Below are positions 32,226 through 43,205 of a stretch of 64,000 nt of DNA, piece by piece. Within the stretch, counting starts at the first letter, position 1, and each line of letters starts with the position of its first letter. Source of the DNA: Porphyra umbilicalis (taxonomy: Eukaryota > Rhodophyta > Bangiophyceae > Bangiales > Bangiaceae); NCBI GenBank assembly GCA_002049455.2, contig KV919066.1, forward strand, positions 29,593 to 93,592, given 5' to 3'. Under the pieces are notes generated by a model. It did not search any database, was not told the DNA's origin, and was given only the letters and a program-made list of their open reading frames with translations. A program made the translations under genes and the position numbers.

Positions 32226-32880
32226 TAGTCATTGGTTCACCAGGAGCTTCTCAGGCCGGACGATGCGCCCAAGGAAATCGACCTCTCGAAGGGAGAAATG
32301 ACACTTGCACGGCTTGAGCGAGAAACTAGCACTCTTGAGGAGGAGCAGTACTTTCCAAAGGTGCCGAGCACGGTCGTCCGCCGTGCGGGAATAAACAATG
32401 AAGTCGTCCAAGTAGACCAAGCTCTAGTGCGATCGGAGGCTCGAACGCATGATTTCCAAAGCGCGCTGAAAGGTCGCCGGGGCGTAGACGGGGCCAAACA
32501 GCGAGCCGGAGACCCCGAAAGAAGGTCCGTGTGGGGAGTAAAGGTGGTCTGGTCCCGATCCTAGAATGCCACCGAAACCTGCCAGTACACTGTATTACAA
32601 CCCAGGGTGAAGAAAACAGTGGCGTCCATCAGCGAGACCATGCAGTCGTCAATCCGAAGGGCCGGGTACACATCCTTGATGGCTCGCTCGTTCTGGTGGC
32701 GGTCGTCAACACTTATTGGGAAATAGCCATCCTGCGTAGAGACCACCAAGATAGGAAACGACCATTCCGCGTCCGACGGCTCGATGACGCCCAGCGTCAG
32801 CATCTCCTTGACCAGGGGGAGTCAGAATTTGCCTTTCGGGACAGAGTAGAATACGGGTACACACCAATGCTTTGTATATT
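32226..32880 (-). pseudogene. Ty3/gypsy reverse transcriptase fragment
   Basis: The minus strand gives LTLGVIEPSDAEWSFPILVV and further fingers/palm motifs. After a frame change it gives the catalytic block VYLDDFIVYSRTADD and the thumb-end FSLREVDFLGRIVRPEKL. YLDD with FLG downstream is characteristic of gypsy rather than copia. At least two frameshifts are present. No protease or integrase was found nearby. Confidence 0.85.
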
Positions 32881-32944
32881 ATATCGGATGACTCCCGTGC
32901 CTGAGATTCGCATACGGACATCTGCTGCCGAAGCCGCATTATTA

Positions 32945-33625
32945 CGAAGAATGAATCATTAACTGAATTCCATGGCCTTTAGACCAGGGTGCTCTCAAAG
33001 TGTTGTGATGCAAACATATACTTAGATCACGGGACTTGCTCTCCGTTTCAGATGTGGCAGTCTTCATTCGTGTCAGCAGGGATTTGAGGACGTGTCGACG
33101 TTGAAAGGGTCGCAATGACGCTGAAAGCAAATAGAGTCACGTGGCTGAGAAGGACTGTCCTGCCACAAGGGTCACAGGGCCCGGACGGTGCCTGCCCCCC
33201 AATCACCCCCCACCGCCCCGAGTTGGGCGCGGCGACCGCGCGCAGCGACTGTGGTGGTTGAACGCGCCCGTAATGACCCGCGGGTAATCGTGCCTGCGCG
33301 CCGGCTTTGGTTGCGGCGGCCCGTCGGCCTGCCATCTAGCGGCGCGGTTAGAGGTGCGCTGCGCGGCAGAGTGAAGGCCCCTCCCGTCGGCGTAGCGCGA
33401 CGCCGGCGAGCCTCCGCCGCTGCGTTGCCGGCGGCGGCACCCTTTTCCCCGCCCCACGTTTCTCCCGCCACGGAAACGTGGCTGTACGTGCCCCCGTGCG
33501 CGCTCGCGGCTATGGAGTCGGCCTGTGTGCCCGAAGTCGGTGCGTCGCTAAGCGCACCATCGCCCTGAGCGCCAGGGTATTGCACGCACGTGCCTGGAAT
33601 CGATGATCGTATTAGATTATATTTC
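32945..33625 (-). repeat. Dispersed repeat R, copy 1
   Basis: It matches the reverse complement of 59935-60690 over most of its length, from TCGATTCCAGGCACGTGCG to a TTCATTCTT word. Both copies keep one open frame with the same product (GTYSHV.VAG..WGGE). This suggests a coding segment of a dispersed element rather than a simple satellite. Confidence 0.75.
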
Positions 33626-34014
33626 CACCCATCCGCCAGACAACGAGACAAGAACGCACGCGGCCCGGACACGTGGACGCCTTGGTCTGCGTCCTGGGGA
33701 AGGGCGCTTAGCAGCGCGCCTTTTCCACCTCGTTTTCGACTCCGAGGTGCCTGGCGAAGTTGTGTGATGCTAAGGATGGAAATTAATGTCCTCCGGGCTC
33801 TCCCTGTACAGGGTCTCTTGCACGCTTTGAAGGGTGGCGAGCTGGAGGTTGTGAACTGTCTCGGGGTTCCGCCTCCCGGGGACGAAGCCTTGGTCTGCCG
33901 GTCATCCCAGCGGACCGCCTTGGCCAACTGGATGCCTCGGCGGGCGAGCTTCTCCTGCAAACCCAGGGGTACCTCTGGACAGGACACCGCAATGTGGTTC
34001 TCCTTGTTGCGCAT
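33172..34014 (-). CDS. Unrecognised ORF overlapping repeat R, possibly gag of the gypsy relic
   Basis: This is a 280-codon frame starting MRNKENHIAVSCPEVPLG, followed by QEKLARRGIQLAKAVRW. It then runs through the frame shared with repeat R and ends arginine-rich. It lies upstream of, and on the same strand as, the gypsy reverse transcriptase, where gag would be expected. No zinc knuckle is visible, so the assignment is only positional. The second half is shared with 59.9-60.3 kb. Confidence 0.3.
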   Translation of the reverse strand: MRNKENHIAVSCPEVPLGLQEKLARRGIQLAKAVRWDDRQTKASSPGGGTPRQFTTSSSPPFKACKRPCTGRARRTLISILSITQLRQAPRSRKRGGKGALLSALPQDADQGVHVSGPRAFLSRCLADGWKYNLIRSSIPGTCVQYPGAQGDGALSDAPTSGTQADSIAASAHGGTYSHVSVAGETWGGEKGAAAGNAAAEARRRRATPTGGAFTLPRSAPLTAPLDGRPTGRRNQSRRAGTITRGSLRARSTTTVAARGRRAQLGAVGGDWGAGTVRAL

Positions 34015-34263
34015 TCAGCAGGCCGCATCCATCTGGGTCGCATCCCCCCCTCCGAGCCAGAGAAGGAGTGAAGAGCGTCACAAATCCGCGCCAGCCCTCA
34101 GGTCGGCCGCCCGTTTCTGAGAAGGATTCACCGACAGCTATTATAGGTGCCTTGGGCGGGTACCGACAAGCTCGACGGGACAGTTACGTATTGGGAGCGC
34201 CGGTTGCAGGAGCTGAAGTGCATTGACGTGCTCATGCGTTCCCTGTGTGAAGGACTCCAGTTG

Positions 34264-34767
34264 CTACAGGGTGTGCTCGGTGAACTGGAGGTTGTACTGC
34301 TGGGCGTCCACTTGCAGGTGCAGCCAAAGACCTTGAATAAAGGCTATATTGAGCTGTTCATTCGAGTACACGTTTCCACATGCCTCACCCGGGTCCCGCA
34401 GACCGGCACCAAAGAAACAAGGTACCTCACGCACCGCGAGGGACGCCCAGGTCACGCTAGACACGGCCAGGTTCAGGGTGTTGGAGTCCGCGCAGTTGAC
34501 CAGCAGCCACTGGTTCGTTTTCGGGAGGTAGGAAACCGCCTGACCTAGAACGTGGCCCGTACTTTCTGAGGGGTTGTTGTTGAAGCGTGTCGTGGCGATC
34601 CTTGTAAGGAAGGAGCTCTGCAGGTCCAGCTCCGTTACCTCCCAGACGTTGCTGTCATGACAAGCACGTAAAAAAAGGGCGTTCAACAGAGAAGAGCACG
34701 CCCGGCTTGGTCTCGTCAAACCGTATACGGTCCATAAACATTCGGAGCTACTATTGGTGTTGGGCAT
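34264..34767 (-). CDS. Unrecognised ORF (about 167 aa)
   Basis: The product has balanced composition (WEVTELDLQSSFLTRIATTR, YLPKTNQWLLVNCADSNTL), which is unusual among the frames nearby. The upstream minus-strand sequence to about 35080 gives related-looking segments in other frames (HKVGENLLNIVTDRNLCRLD). A longer, frameshifted gene is therefore likely. It could be part of a retroelement capsid gene or a decayed host gene. No family is recognised. Confidence 0.3.
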   Translation of the reverse strand: MPNTNSSSECLWTVYGLTRPSRACSSLLNALFLRACHDSNVWEVTELDLQSSFLTRIATTRFNNNPSESTGHVLGQAVSYLPKTNQWLLVNCADSNTLNLAVSSVTWASLAVREVPCFFGAGLRDPGEACGNVYSNEQLNIAFIQGLWLHLQVDAQQYNLQFTEHTL

Positions 34768-35330
34768 TTTGCAGGCGCATCTGGCAGGTGAACTTCTGGC
34801 TCTGGTTGTCGAGCCGGCACAAGTTTCTGTCGGTCACAATGTTCAGTAGGTTCTCCCCGACCTTGTGGACCGGGATGTGGAGGTCAGCCAACACCTTGGG
34901 GACCATCCCGTCGTCACTTTTGGAAGTGGATTCATATGAGAAGGAACGGGGACGGCGGCTTCTGTGGCTGCGCCATCTCCAGCGCGACTATTGGTCCTGG
35001 CGCGAGTCGTCGCTGGAGCTCCCGCCCGGTCCTCCGCCTTCACCTCCACGGCCTACTGTCCGCACCTGAATTCCTGCCGCCCCCGTCTGTCCGGCGGGCG
35101 GCGTCAGCCTGCTGAGCGTTCGCGGTGCGGCTAATGTCTGTACCGTCCGGGCAATGTCCGCCAGGAGTTCGATTTGAAGATCGGCCAGGTGGAAAAGGAC
35201 AGCTGGTAACGAGGCGAGATCGACGGGGCACCTGTCGCATTCCGGTCTGATGGGCCCAGGGGACTGGCGCTCCTCGCCTTTTTGCCCTTTGCCGTGGCAG
35301 TGCCTGCCTCCGTGATTTCTTAGGGCTCAC

Positions 35331-37887
35331 TCTTCATGGCAACTGTCACGCGGTGTGGCCCGTCTGCACCTGTGCCGTCGGCCACGGTGAGCGAGGGCGG
35401 AACAAGGCCCGGTGCTGCAGGCATCCCAACCCCTGCCGCTCTTGGGGGCTTGCTTGGCGACGAACGCCGGAATGGCGTCCTTCACGTGGAGGACTGTGGC
35501 TCCGACATAGTTGTATTCGACAGTGAACGACAAAACTGGTGAGAAGACAGGTGCGACCACAAAAAAGGGGTAATCGAACTAGGGACAGTGTTGGAAAGTC
35601 CACACGTGTCATGAGATTACGATCCCGATCGGGAGAACCACGCACGTAAAAGATCGTTTGTTACATGAGAACCAACGCCGGTCGACAGAGTCCCACGCTA
35701 CTCCACAAATATGTCGCATTCAACTACGTGCCACCTCAGCCCACAAAAATATACTGGGGTACCTGCCAAGCTGAGGGGACCCGCAAACGTGCCCTGCTCT
35801 ACTTTCGCCCGGTGACACGGTCTCCAAGGATGACACTCGAAGGCTTGAAGAGAGAAGAGGGTCTCAAGAACGCAGTTGAAAGTTTGTGAGGAAGCTGGGT
35901 CACGGGCGCATCGCTTTCCCAGTATAATAACAAAGCAAGCGGGTCAAAAAGGCCCCAAAATCTGCACAGAAGCCTTCCGAAGGGGAGATTTGGGGATCCA
36001 TTGTATGGACCCACGTCCTGACTAGCATACAACAACAAGCAATGGTGAGAGAATGCTGGCGACCCACAATCAATCACTATCGCGGGCGGGGATTTCAGGT
36101 CATTCAGCCAATCTGTGCTCCCTCATGACGGCCCCGACGGTTGGCCCCTCTCTCAAGGCACCCGTTCCGTGTGCACGTATCGCCCGGCGCCACGTCATGC
36201 GACAGTCGCTTCTCTTGTGAGACCGTGGAGTAACTCAAGCATCAGATGAAGCCGGGCCGGCCAGTCGAGATGAACGCGCACACGGGTGTACTGCGCGAGG
36301 CGCATTTACCACCTACCCGCACGCAAGTAAGGAGCTTCGTTGGCATGCGCACCGATTTCTACCCGTTCGGGCCGAGCTCCGACTGCACGGTAGCGTCATT
36401 ATCGGACCTCATAGAGTCCTCGGCCGCCTTTGGCATGCCCCCGGCCACGGCATTGCTGCAGCAGGCGTTCGATTGACACAAAGTGGCACCTACAACCTCA
36501 CCGGTCCTTGCCCTTTTGCGGAGCTGGCGGAAACACGTTGTTAACGTGGGCTCCAGTGTAACGCAGGCAGGCGCTGCCCAGCAACAGGAACAAACGGATG
36601 CCTCTTCTCTCTCTCGTTGCCACCACTTGCTGTCAGCTCTAACTACCACCCCCCTCGCCATCCCCTTCGCTCCCCTCAGCCGGTTCCTGCTTCAGCAGAT
36701 GCTCACCAAGTAGTAGGACGTCGGCTCATGGAATTGAACCATCCGAGTGTCATTCACTCAAATTGTAGTACCACAATTTGGGGGGTGACCTCAAGAGGAG
36801 GGAAGAAAAAGCCGTCTTAGCCGCTCGCGCAACATCCGCCATGGGCCTCGAGGACCGGAACGTCAGAGCGATCGAAACGCCAAGACATTGAGACACGGCT
36901 TACGTGCCGGCGACGACGCTGCCTCCCACCGTCGTCGCCCTTAGTCCTTGAAAGGCGGAAGCCAGCGCCCGCGCCCAAATTCCCCTGATGGGATTTGGCC
37001 CGGGCCGTCACCAGCCAATAAAGAAAATATCCTCCATGCATATGAAGTCCCCCGAAGCAATCATTATCAGATGACGGGGAGTCACCGTCCCGCGCACCAC
37101 ACGTTGCACCGGCCGCGTGGCGCCCGGACAGCCAACGCATGCCTCGCCCTCTCGGCCGCGCCAACCTGGCCCCCGGCCGGGCCCGCGCGCACGCGGTGGG
37201 GTAGGTGAGGGCTGTTCCTCCGCCGCCTTGGGTCAGGGGACGGGTGACGCACTTTTCGTCCCTCTCTCCACGTCGCCGTCCCCTTCCCCGCCGGTTGCCG
37301 CGTGCCTCGGCGTCTCCAGCGCACGATCGGCAGCCCCCTCCTGCCACAAGGGTCCCGTAGGACAACATGACTTGCGCCTGAGATGGAGCCGTCCCCAAAG
37401 ATCTCCCCTGCTGGCCGCGCCGGTACGTCGCCCGCCACAACCTCGCTGCGCTCGGATGCCTCCACCGCCTTGTCGTGGCCGGGGCGGCCGCCACCATGCC
37501 GGCAGCGCCAGGGTCGGCTGGGCATCGTCCGCCCGTTCCCGCCCGCCCGGCGGTGCCGCCGGACATGCTGTTGCCGTACGATCCGAACGGCTGGTAGTGG
37601 CGGGCGGTGCCGTGCTCCACGGGCGCTGCTGCGGCGGAGAATTACGGGAGCGAAGCCACCGCATCTCCGGGGCCCGTGCGCGGGTCGGCTCCTGCTCCGA
37701 CTTCAGGCGGGGGCCCCGCGGTCGTGCCGGTACAGAGCCCCCTGTTGCTGAGACAGGTTGACACGGCGCTCCCGGCACGCGCAGCGGGGCCCGACGTCCG
37801 GGGGGGTCTCGCCTCGCTGGAGCCCACCGTGGTCACGGCCGACTGGCTGCTCATCAGCGAAGCGTTTGCCCTGCACATCCTCACGCA
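35331..37887. other. Unassigned stretch
   Basis: The first 1.4 kb has near-average composition and no convincing frame. From 37,080 it becomes GC-rich with open frames on both strands. A sequence near 36,725-36,745 resembles a tRNA B-box on the minus strand, but no tRNA fold could be built around it. Confidence 0.35.
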
Positions 37888-38932
37888 GTGGGCGAGGCGT
37901 CCGCCAAGTGGCGGGCCTTTCGCGAGTTTGCAACCGCGTCGGGATATGACGCCCGGCCGGTGGCCGAGAACGACTTCGCGTCCTTCGTCCGCTCCAATGG
38001 CGACAGCGCGGGGTGGCTGGGCTGCATGTTGCGGTGCAGCCCGGGGTGTGTGATATTGGTCCCGCACCCCGCGGTCGAGCTGCGGTTCGTCGCGTGCGAC
38101 GGGGCGTATGCCTACCTCGAAGAATGGCACAACCGCCTGCGTCACCTTCTTGAGGTCCCGTCCGGCCACTTCCTGTCCCTTGTGCACTTTGAGGGTGTCG
38201 CCCCCTTTATCGCCCTGGCCCTGGTGGGCCCAACGACGTCCGCCGCAGACTTGGCGCTAAACTCCGAGCGGCGCGCGCGCGGCGAGCCCGTGAGCGCACC
38301 CGCGAGCGAACCACGGAGCCATCTTTTTGACTGTCTGTTCCGGCATTGCCTTGACGCCCGAAGGTGCTCCCTTGCCGCCGGCGATGATCAAGCGGTGCGC
38401 GATGCCGTGGATGCTGACGTATGAGTGCCCGCCCGTGATGCACTATCAGAAGTTCCTGCTCCAGGCGTTCCCGTGCAACCCCATCCAAGGCACTGCCTGC
38501 GTCATGATGACGGCCGCGGTCGTGTCGGGGCTGCTGCGGGCGTTTCGCGAGACGAATGGCGTGTTCGAGCCGTCTCCTTGTCACTACGCCTTGACGGAGA
38601 GGTTATCGGTCGACGACCTCGCGGCGGGCGACCACGCTGTCGCCGACGCCTTGAAAATGTACGACGCCATCGCCAGGGCGGCGCCCTGGGCGGCCGTTCA
38701 CGACTGGCTGCCCTACCACCACGACCCCACCCGTCAAGCCCGAGCACTCGGTTCTCCCAACAGGTCAGTACCGCTTGACTTCTTCGTCGGCGCCGCGGGG
38801 CGGCGCCGAGGACACGGCCGCCAGCCCGACGCCGGGGTGCTCGGCGTCGTCGCTTTCGGGCAGGCACCTACGGCCGCGCCGACCGGCGGTGGCGATCTCG
38901 ACGGCGGCGGCGGATGTCGGTGGCGATGGTGA
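37888..38932 (+). pseudogene. Unrecognised protein gene in two overlapping frames
   Basis: The first frame (37888-38424) reads ASAKWRAFREFATASGYDAR, then HFLSLVHFEGVAPFIALALV. The second (38327-38932) reads ALTPEGAPLPPAMIKRCAMP, then HYQKFLLQAFPCNPIQGTAC. Shifting by one base in a run of five T near 38320 joins them, so either an indel or a sequencing error splits one gene. The start of the first frame (SAKWRAFREFATASG) is reminiscent of the core-binding helix of tyrosine recombinases. No catalytic R..H.R..Y set was found, so this is not claimed. A triplet-rich block follows it. Confidence 0.35.
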
Positions 38933-38939
38933 TGCGCCG

Positions 38940-40080
38940 GACGCCGCTCGTGGGGGTAGGGGGCGACGCTGGCGCCGCCGCACCCATGTCGATGACCAAC
39001 GTCACCACCTCGGCGGCGGCCGCGGTCGAGGCCGGGGCGGCCGACAAGGCGGCGCGGCGGTGACCGTCGGGGGCTCGATGGTGAGAAAAGACCACGCCCC
39101 GTCGCCCACTGCGACGGCGGCGGCTGCCACCGATTCGTCGGCGCCGGCGCTGCCGCGGCCGCCGCCGTGGCTGTCTTTGGAAGCAGTGGCGTTCGGGGCG
39201 GACACCGCGGCCGCGGCGACGGCGCTGGCGGCGGCAGCGGCGTAGGCGGCGGCGACGGTGTAGGCGGCGGCGGCGATGCAGGGGGCGGCGGCGGTGTAGG
39301 CAGCGGTGGCGCGCCCGTGGCCACCCCACGGCGTCCCGCGCTGCTGCCCCCGCACACCACACGGCGGCGGCTTTCGCTGCCGCCCCTGTAGCTGTCGTTG
39401 CGTAAAGTGGTGCTCGTAGCGCACACCGCGTCCGCGGCGGCGGCGCTGGCGGCGGCGGCGGCGCGGGCGGCGGCGGCGGTGTCGGTGGACGCGGTGGTGT
39501 AGGCGGCGGCGGTGGTGTGCGCGGCTGCGGCACTAAAGGCGGCGCTGGCGCGCCCGTGAGCACCCCACGGCGCCCCGCGCGGCTGCCCGCGCAGCCCAGA
39601 CGGCGGCCACGCCCACGGCCGACGACGGAGCGGAAGTGGGCGGCGCCTTCGCAGCGCCGACGACGCCGCGGGCCATGGCTGCCGCCGCCGCCGCCAGCGG
39701 TAGCAACCGCACCAGTGCGGGCGGCGAGGCGGCCGTCGCGCCGTGGGGGGGGGGGGGGGGGGAGAGGGGGTGCCACCCCAGCATGGACGCATTGACAGCT
39801 CTTCCTCCGCCACGTCGCGGCCGTTGGCCGGCTGGCCCGGCGGCCGACCGACGGGCCGCCGGCGGCGCCCGCGTCGCCGCCGCCGTCACTGCCGCCGCGG
39901 GTGGACGGGCGCCCCGCCGTCTGCGTGCGTCGCCCGTGCGGTGGCCGCCGCCCCCACCGCTGCGGCCGCCGCCCTTCGGGCGCTGCCGCCGGCGCCGCCG
40001 CCGCGGGGCTCCACGCGGCGGCGGCCGCCGGCGACGGCGGCGACGGCGCGACGCGCCGGCGGTGTCTCGCACGTTGCTTC
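38940..40080. repeat. GGC/GCC triplet-rich low-complexity block
   Basis: Long runs of GGCGGC-type triplets occur with interspersed CGCGTCC words and a G-run near 39750. All frames on both strands are open for long distances and encode Gly, Ala, Pro or Arg homopolymers, so no gene is called. Confidence 0.8.
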
Positions 40081-40256
40081 CGGTGGGCGACGACGCGGGT
40101 GAGAGAGCCGCGGCTTTGCTCGATGTTTCCTTTTTTCATTTTTTACGCCTACGTCTCACGTCCTGTCTCATCTCCATCCCACTTGAGCGCCACGTCTCTC
40201 AAAAATGTGAATGAATGTCGTAAACTCAACGCAAGCACATACCCACAGAGAATGAG

Positions 40257-40670
40257 CTACGCCCGCTGGCCGCGGATGCGGCGAGCAAGCTGGATGTCCT
40301 TCAACATGACAGTCACACGCTTGTCGTGGATGGCGCACAGTTGGGCGTCCTGGAAGAGGCCCACCAGGTAGGCCTCGGACGACTCCTGCAGCGCCAACAC
40401 CGCAGACGCCAAAAAGTGTGGAGAGTTAGTGTACTTCGGCGCAATCTCGCGCATCAGGTGCGGGAAGGGGACCTTGCTGATGAGAAGCTCCCCTGTCCGC
40501 TGGAATTTGCTGATGTCCCGTAGGGCGACCGTCCCAAACCGGTAACGGCGCTTGACTGCGGCCTTGCCTCCGGACTTGGACTTGGTCTCCCGCCTGGCGG
40601 CAGCCCTAGACAGAAAGGCCGCGGCCTTGCCGCCAGTGGACCGCCGCGCCGTCTGCTTCGTCCCCGCCAT
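40257..40670 (-). CDS. Divergent histone H3 variant (137 aa)
   Basis: The start is the ATG at 40668-40670. The frame is open further upstream, but only this Met gives the histone N-terminus [14 protein letters not shown]. The tail keeps K4, T6, R8, S10 and K14. R2 is Gly, K9 is Arg, and the K18-K37 region is unrecognisable (no ARKS around K27). The fold is complete: [20 protein letters not shown], then [10 protein letters not shown], then [14 protein letters not shown]. Loop 1 has canonical length ([10 protein letters not shown] in place of QDFKTDLRFQ), so it lacks the two-residue CENP-A-type insertion, and K79 is lost. It would package DNA in nucleosomes. Unlike a replicative H3 it cannot carry H3K9 methylation. 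No TATA box or histone 3' stem-loop was seen. Confidence 0.9.
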   Translation of the reverse strand: MAGTKQTARRSTGGKAAAFLSRAAARRETKSKSGGKAAVKRRYRFGTVALRDISKFQRTGELLISKVPFPHLMREIAPKYTNSPHFLASAVLALQESSEAYLVGLFQDAQLCAIHDKRVTVMLKDIQLARRIRGQRA

Positions 40671-41520
40671 GTCTGGCGGGGTGCAGGTGTAGTAGTCGCC
40701 ACACGTAGCAGAGGAGAGGGAAGACAGGAGGGGGGGGAGTTGAGGCGCGGCGAGGGGGGGGGCAGGTCCACACCAGAGCACGGGCGGCGCGGCGGGGGTA
40801 GGTCGCACCACCGCTAGAGATTGGTAGGGCGGGGGCGGGGAGGGGGGCGGGGTGCCGGGGGGTACAGGTCAACCTCAGACCACAGTCGGCGAGGCGAAGG
40901 CAGGCCGCACCGCCGGTAGAGGTAGGTTGGGCGGGGGTGGGAAAGGGGTCGGGAAGAAGGGACAATACTGCGGAATGACGCCGAAAGGCGATGGCAGGGA
41001 TGGGCTCCTCATTAAACCTGGAATGGGTCTGCCCTGGGTGCACTGGGTGAGGGGCACGGCTGCTGCCTGCCAGAGACCACCTGGGCAGGACCAAAAACCC
41101 CTCCACGACTCATAGTGGATGCATCTGTGGGGACTTTCCTTCGCCTTTGTATTGGGCTCGCAGAGTCATCCGAATCCGCCGTCTCCATGACTCCGCTCAA
41201 GCGTGGAACTGAATATTTCCTCTCATCTTCGTGAGTGAGTGTCCGAGAAAGTGCGGAAACTATTGCCAGAGAAAGGAATGCGTATCCAAAGAACCGCGCC
41301 ACCCGGTCGCTGACGCCCAACTGTATGCGGGATCGACTACCACAGATCGCCGCAGCTGGTGGCCCCCCCCCCGAAAGCGATCTTCGGGTGACAAACCGCC
41401 TCCCCCACGCTCCCTGCAGGTCTTGCTGTCGCCGCCGTAGATCTCATTCGCAGCCATCTCCTCGACGACGTCATTCACACAGCGTTACGGCAACCAATGG
41501 GGTACATGGAAAAGCTATTT
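40671..41520. other. Upstream region of the H3 variant gene
   Basis: It contains several C/G homopolymer runs (for example 40728-40760) and no recognisable coding or promoter motif. Confidence 0.35.
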
Positions 41521-42000
41521 TCCAGCGACGCGGTTCAGAGCTGAGCCGTGTAAGATAGATGCAAGTGTTCTGATTGGAGCTTGAAAAATAAACGGTAGGG
41601 ACCGTGTGATTCTATGTCGTTCGCCCACTGTGGGCATTGAAACAGCGCCACGACAGCCGATGAAATGGCTGAGACATGTTAATCGAGAACGACGAGGGGC
41701 CAAGTCTTGCAATGTGTAGTAGATACGAGTGTTCTCATTGGTTCTTGAAATTATAGAAGGACTCACGTGATTTTCTGGCGTCTGTCAACTGTGGGACATC
41801 ATTCGTGAAGAGCCTTAAACACTTATGGGATCACTTACCTGTGTTAATCATCAAGCACTCAGTTCAAAGCCTTGCATCGTATAATGAATACAAGTGTTTT
41901 GATTGGTCGCTGTGGTCATGTGGGGGATCACATGACTTTCCGCACGTTCTTGACATGTGTACCTCTTCTGAGCGAAGCCATGTCATTGGACTGTGCCGTC
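41520..42000. repeat. Three direct repeats spaced about 164 bp, each with CCAAT and E-box-like words
   Basis: AAGTGTTCTGATTGG, GAGTGTTCTCATTGG and AAGTGTTTTGATTGG begin at about 41563, 41728 and 41892. Each is followed 20 to 40 bp later by a GTGTGATT, CACGTGATT or CACATGACT word. The units are diverged but their spacing is constant. Confidence 0.65.
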
Positions 42001-42159
42001 GTCAGGACACATGTGGCAATGAATTGTTTTTGCTATATTTTCATGGCGAGCGATGACGACAGAAAAAAGTGAAAAAATAATGTCAATCGGTAGTGTATCG
42101 AGCCACGAAATCTTGCGAGCTCGCACGCGCCACCATTGTGCGGCACTTGGCACGAGTGC

Positions 42160-43060
42160 CGCCCCCACCGCAGGCCGCCGCCCTGTCCACCGTGCTGCTG
42201 CCCGCAATCCTCCCCCTTCGCCCCCCCGCCAGGCGACTGCCGGCAATCTCCGTGGCTTGGTCGCCAGGTGCCGCTCCGCCGCCGCGGCGCGGGAGTTGCG
42301 GACTTCCCCGCCGCCGCACCTGCGCTCGCCGGCGGTGACGGCGGCGGCGACGGCGGCGGCCCGCTACGGCTGCCTGCCACCTCCGTGCCGTCCCCCTCGG
42401 TGGGCGCCGCGGCGCAGCCGTCGCCTACCGTCCCGCCGCCGCACCTGCACTCGCCGCCAGCTTCGACGCCGCCCAAGCGCAGTGCTCGGCGTCGGTGGCG
42501 GTCAACTGCGGCGCAGGCAGCAGCTGTGGCGGCGGAAGCACCGGTGGCTGCGATGGCGGCAGCGGCGACGGCGGCGGCTGCGGCGGCGGCAGCGGCGACG
42601 GCGGCGGGGGCGGCGGCGGCGGCGGCGAAGGTGGCCGCTCGCTGCCGCTTCCTGGAACCTTCGTGCCGTCCCTTTTCAGAAGCCGCCGCGGCGCAGCCGT
42701 CGCCTTCCGTCCCGCAGCGGCATCTGCGCTCGTCTCCAGCCTCGATGCCGCCTAAGCGCAGGGGGCGGCGTCGGTCGCGCTCAACGGCGCCATGAACGGC
42801 GACGGCGGCGGCAACGGCCGCGGCTGCGGCAGCAGCAACGAAAGCAGCGGCGGCAGTGGTGGCGGCGGCAGTAGCGGCGGTGGCGGCGGCGGCGGCGGCG
42901 AAGTCGGTTACACGCCGTCGGGCGCTGCGAGACCGCCGTCGCGGGAGCCGCGAGCGCCATCATCACCACGGGTCGGCACCGTGTTGAGTCCGCGGCGGGC
43001 CGGCGCGGACGGCCCTCACGACAGCGACGACCGCGGCTGAGGAAGTCCGGGGGATTTTCC
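42160..43060. repeat. GGC/GCC triplet-rich low-complexity block
   Basis: Dense GGCGGC and GCCGCC runs occur, with the (GGCGAC)n-type core at 42560-42640. It sits beside the 3' end of the transposase relic that begins at 43206, as the 99-bp minisatellite does beside the 7.7-kb transposase. Confidence 0.7.
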
Positions 43061-43205
43061 GCCGTACCCTTTGGCCAGTCACTCCAGGCTACCGGCGCTG
43101 GGGGCCGCTTGCCGTTTTGCACGATCGTTACAAAGGTGTGTAGGAAAAAAACCCTGCCCAGCGGAAACATATTTTTGTGTCTACTCTACTTCGCCCTGCA
43201 TCACG

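Noticed and set aside
31884-32230. TSD for the complete TRIM
   Set aside because: The flanks GTTTC and TAGTC share too few bases, and the right LTR end is degenerate.
36720-36835. Possible tRNA gene (B-box GGTTCAATTCC on the minus strand, A-box-like TGCGCGAGCGGC)
   Set aside because: No acceptor stem or anticodon stem could be paired, in normal or permuted order. A covariance-model search would decide.
37888-38424. Tyrosine recombinase (Crypton/DIRS-like)
   Set aside because: Only a weak resemblance to a core-binding helix. The catalytic Arg-His-Arg-Tyr set is not visible.
38734-40214. Several long open frames on both strands as genes
   Set aside because: The DNA is GGC/GCC triplet repeat. 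The products are homopolymers of Pro, Arg, Ala or Gly.
40257-40670. Calling the H3 variant a centromeric CENP-A
   Set aside because: Loop 1 has canonical length and the C-terminal half is close to ordinary H3. CENP-A hallmarks are absent.
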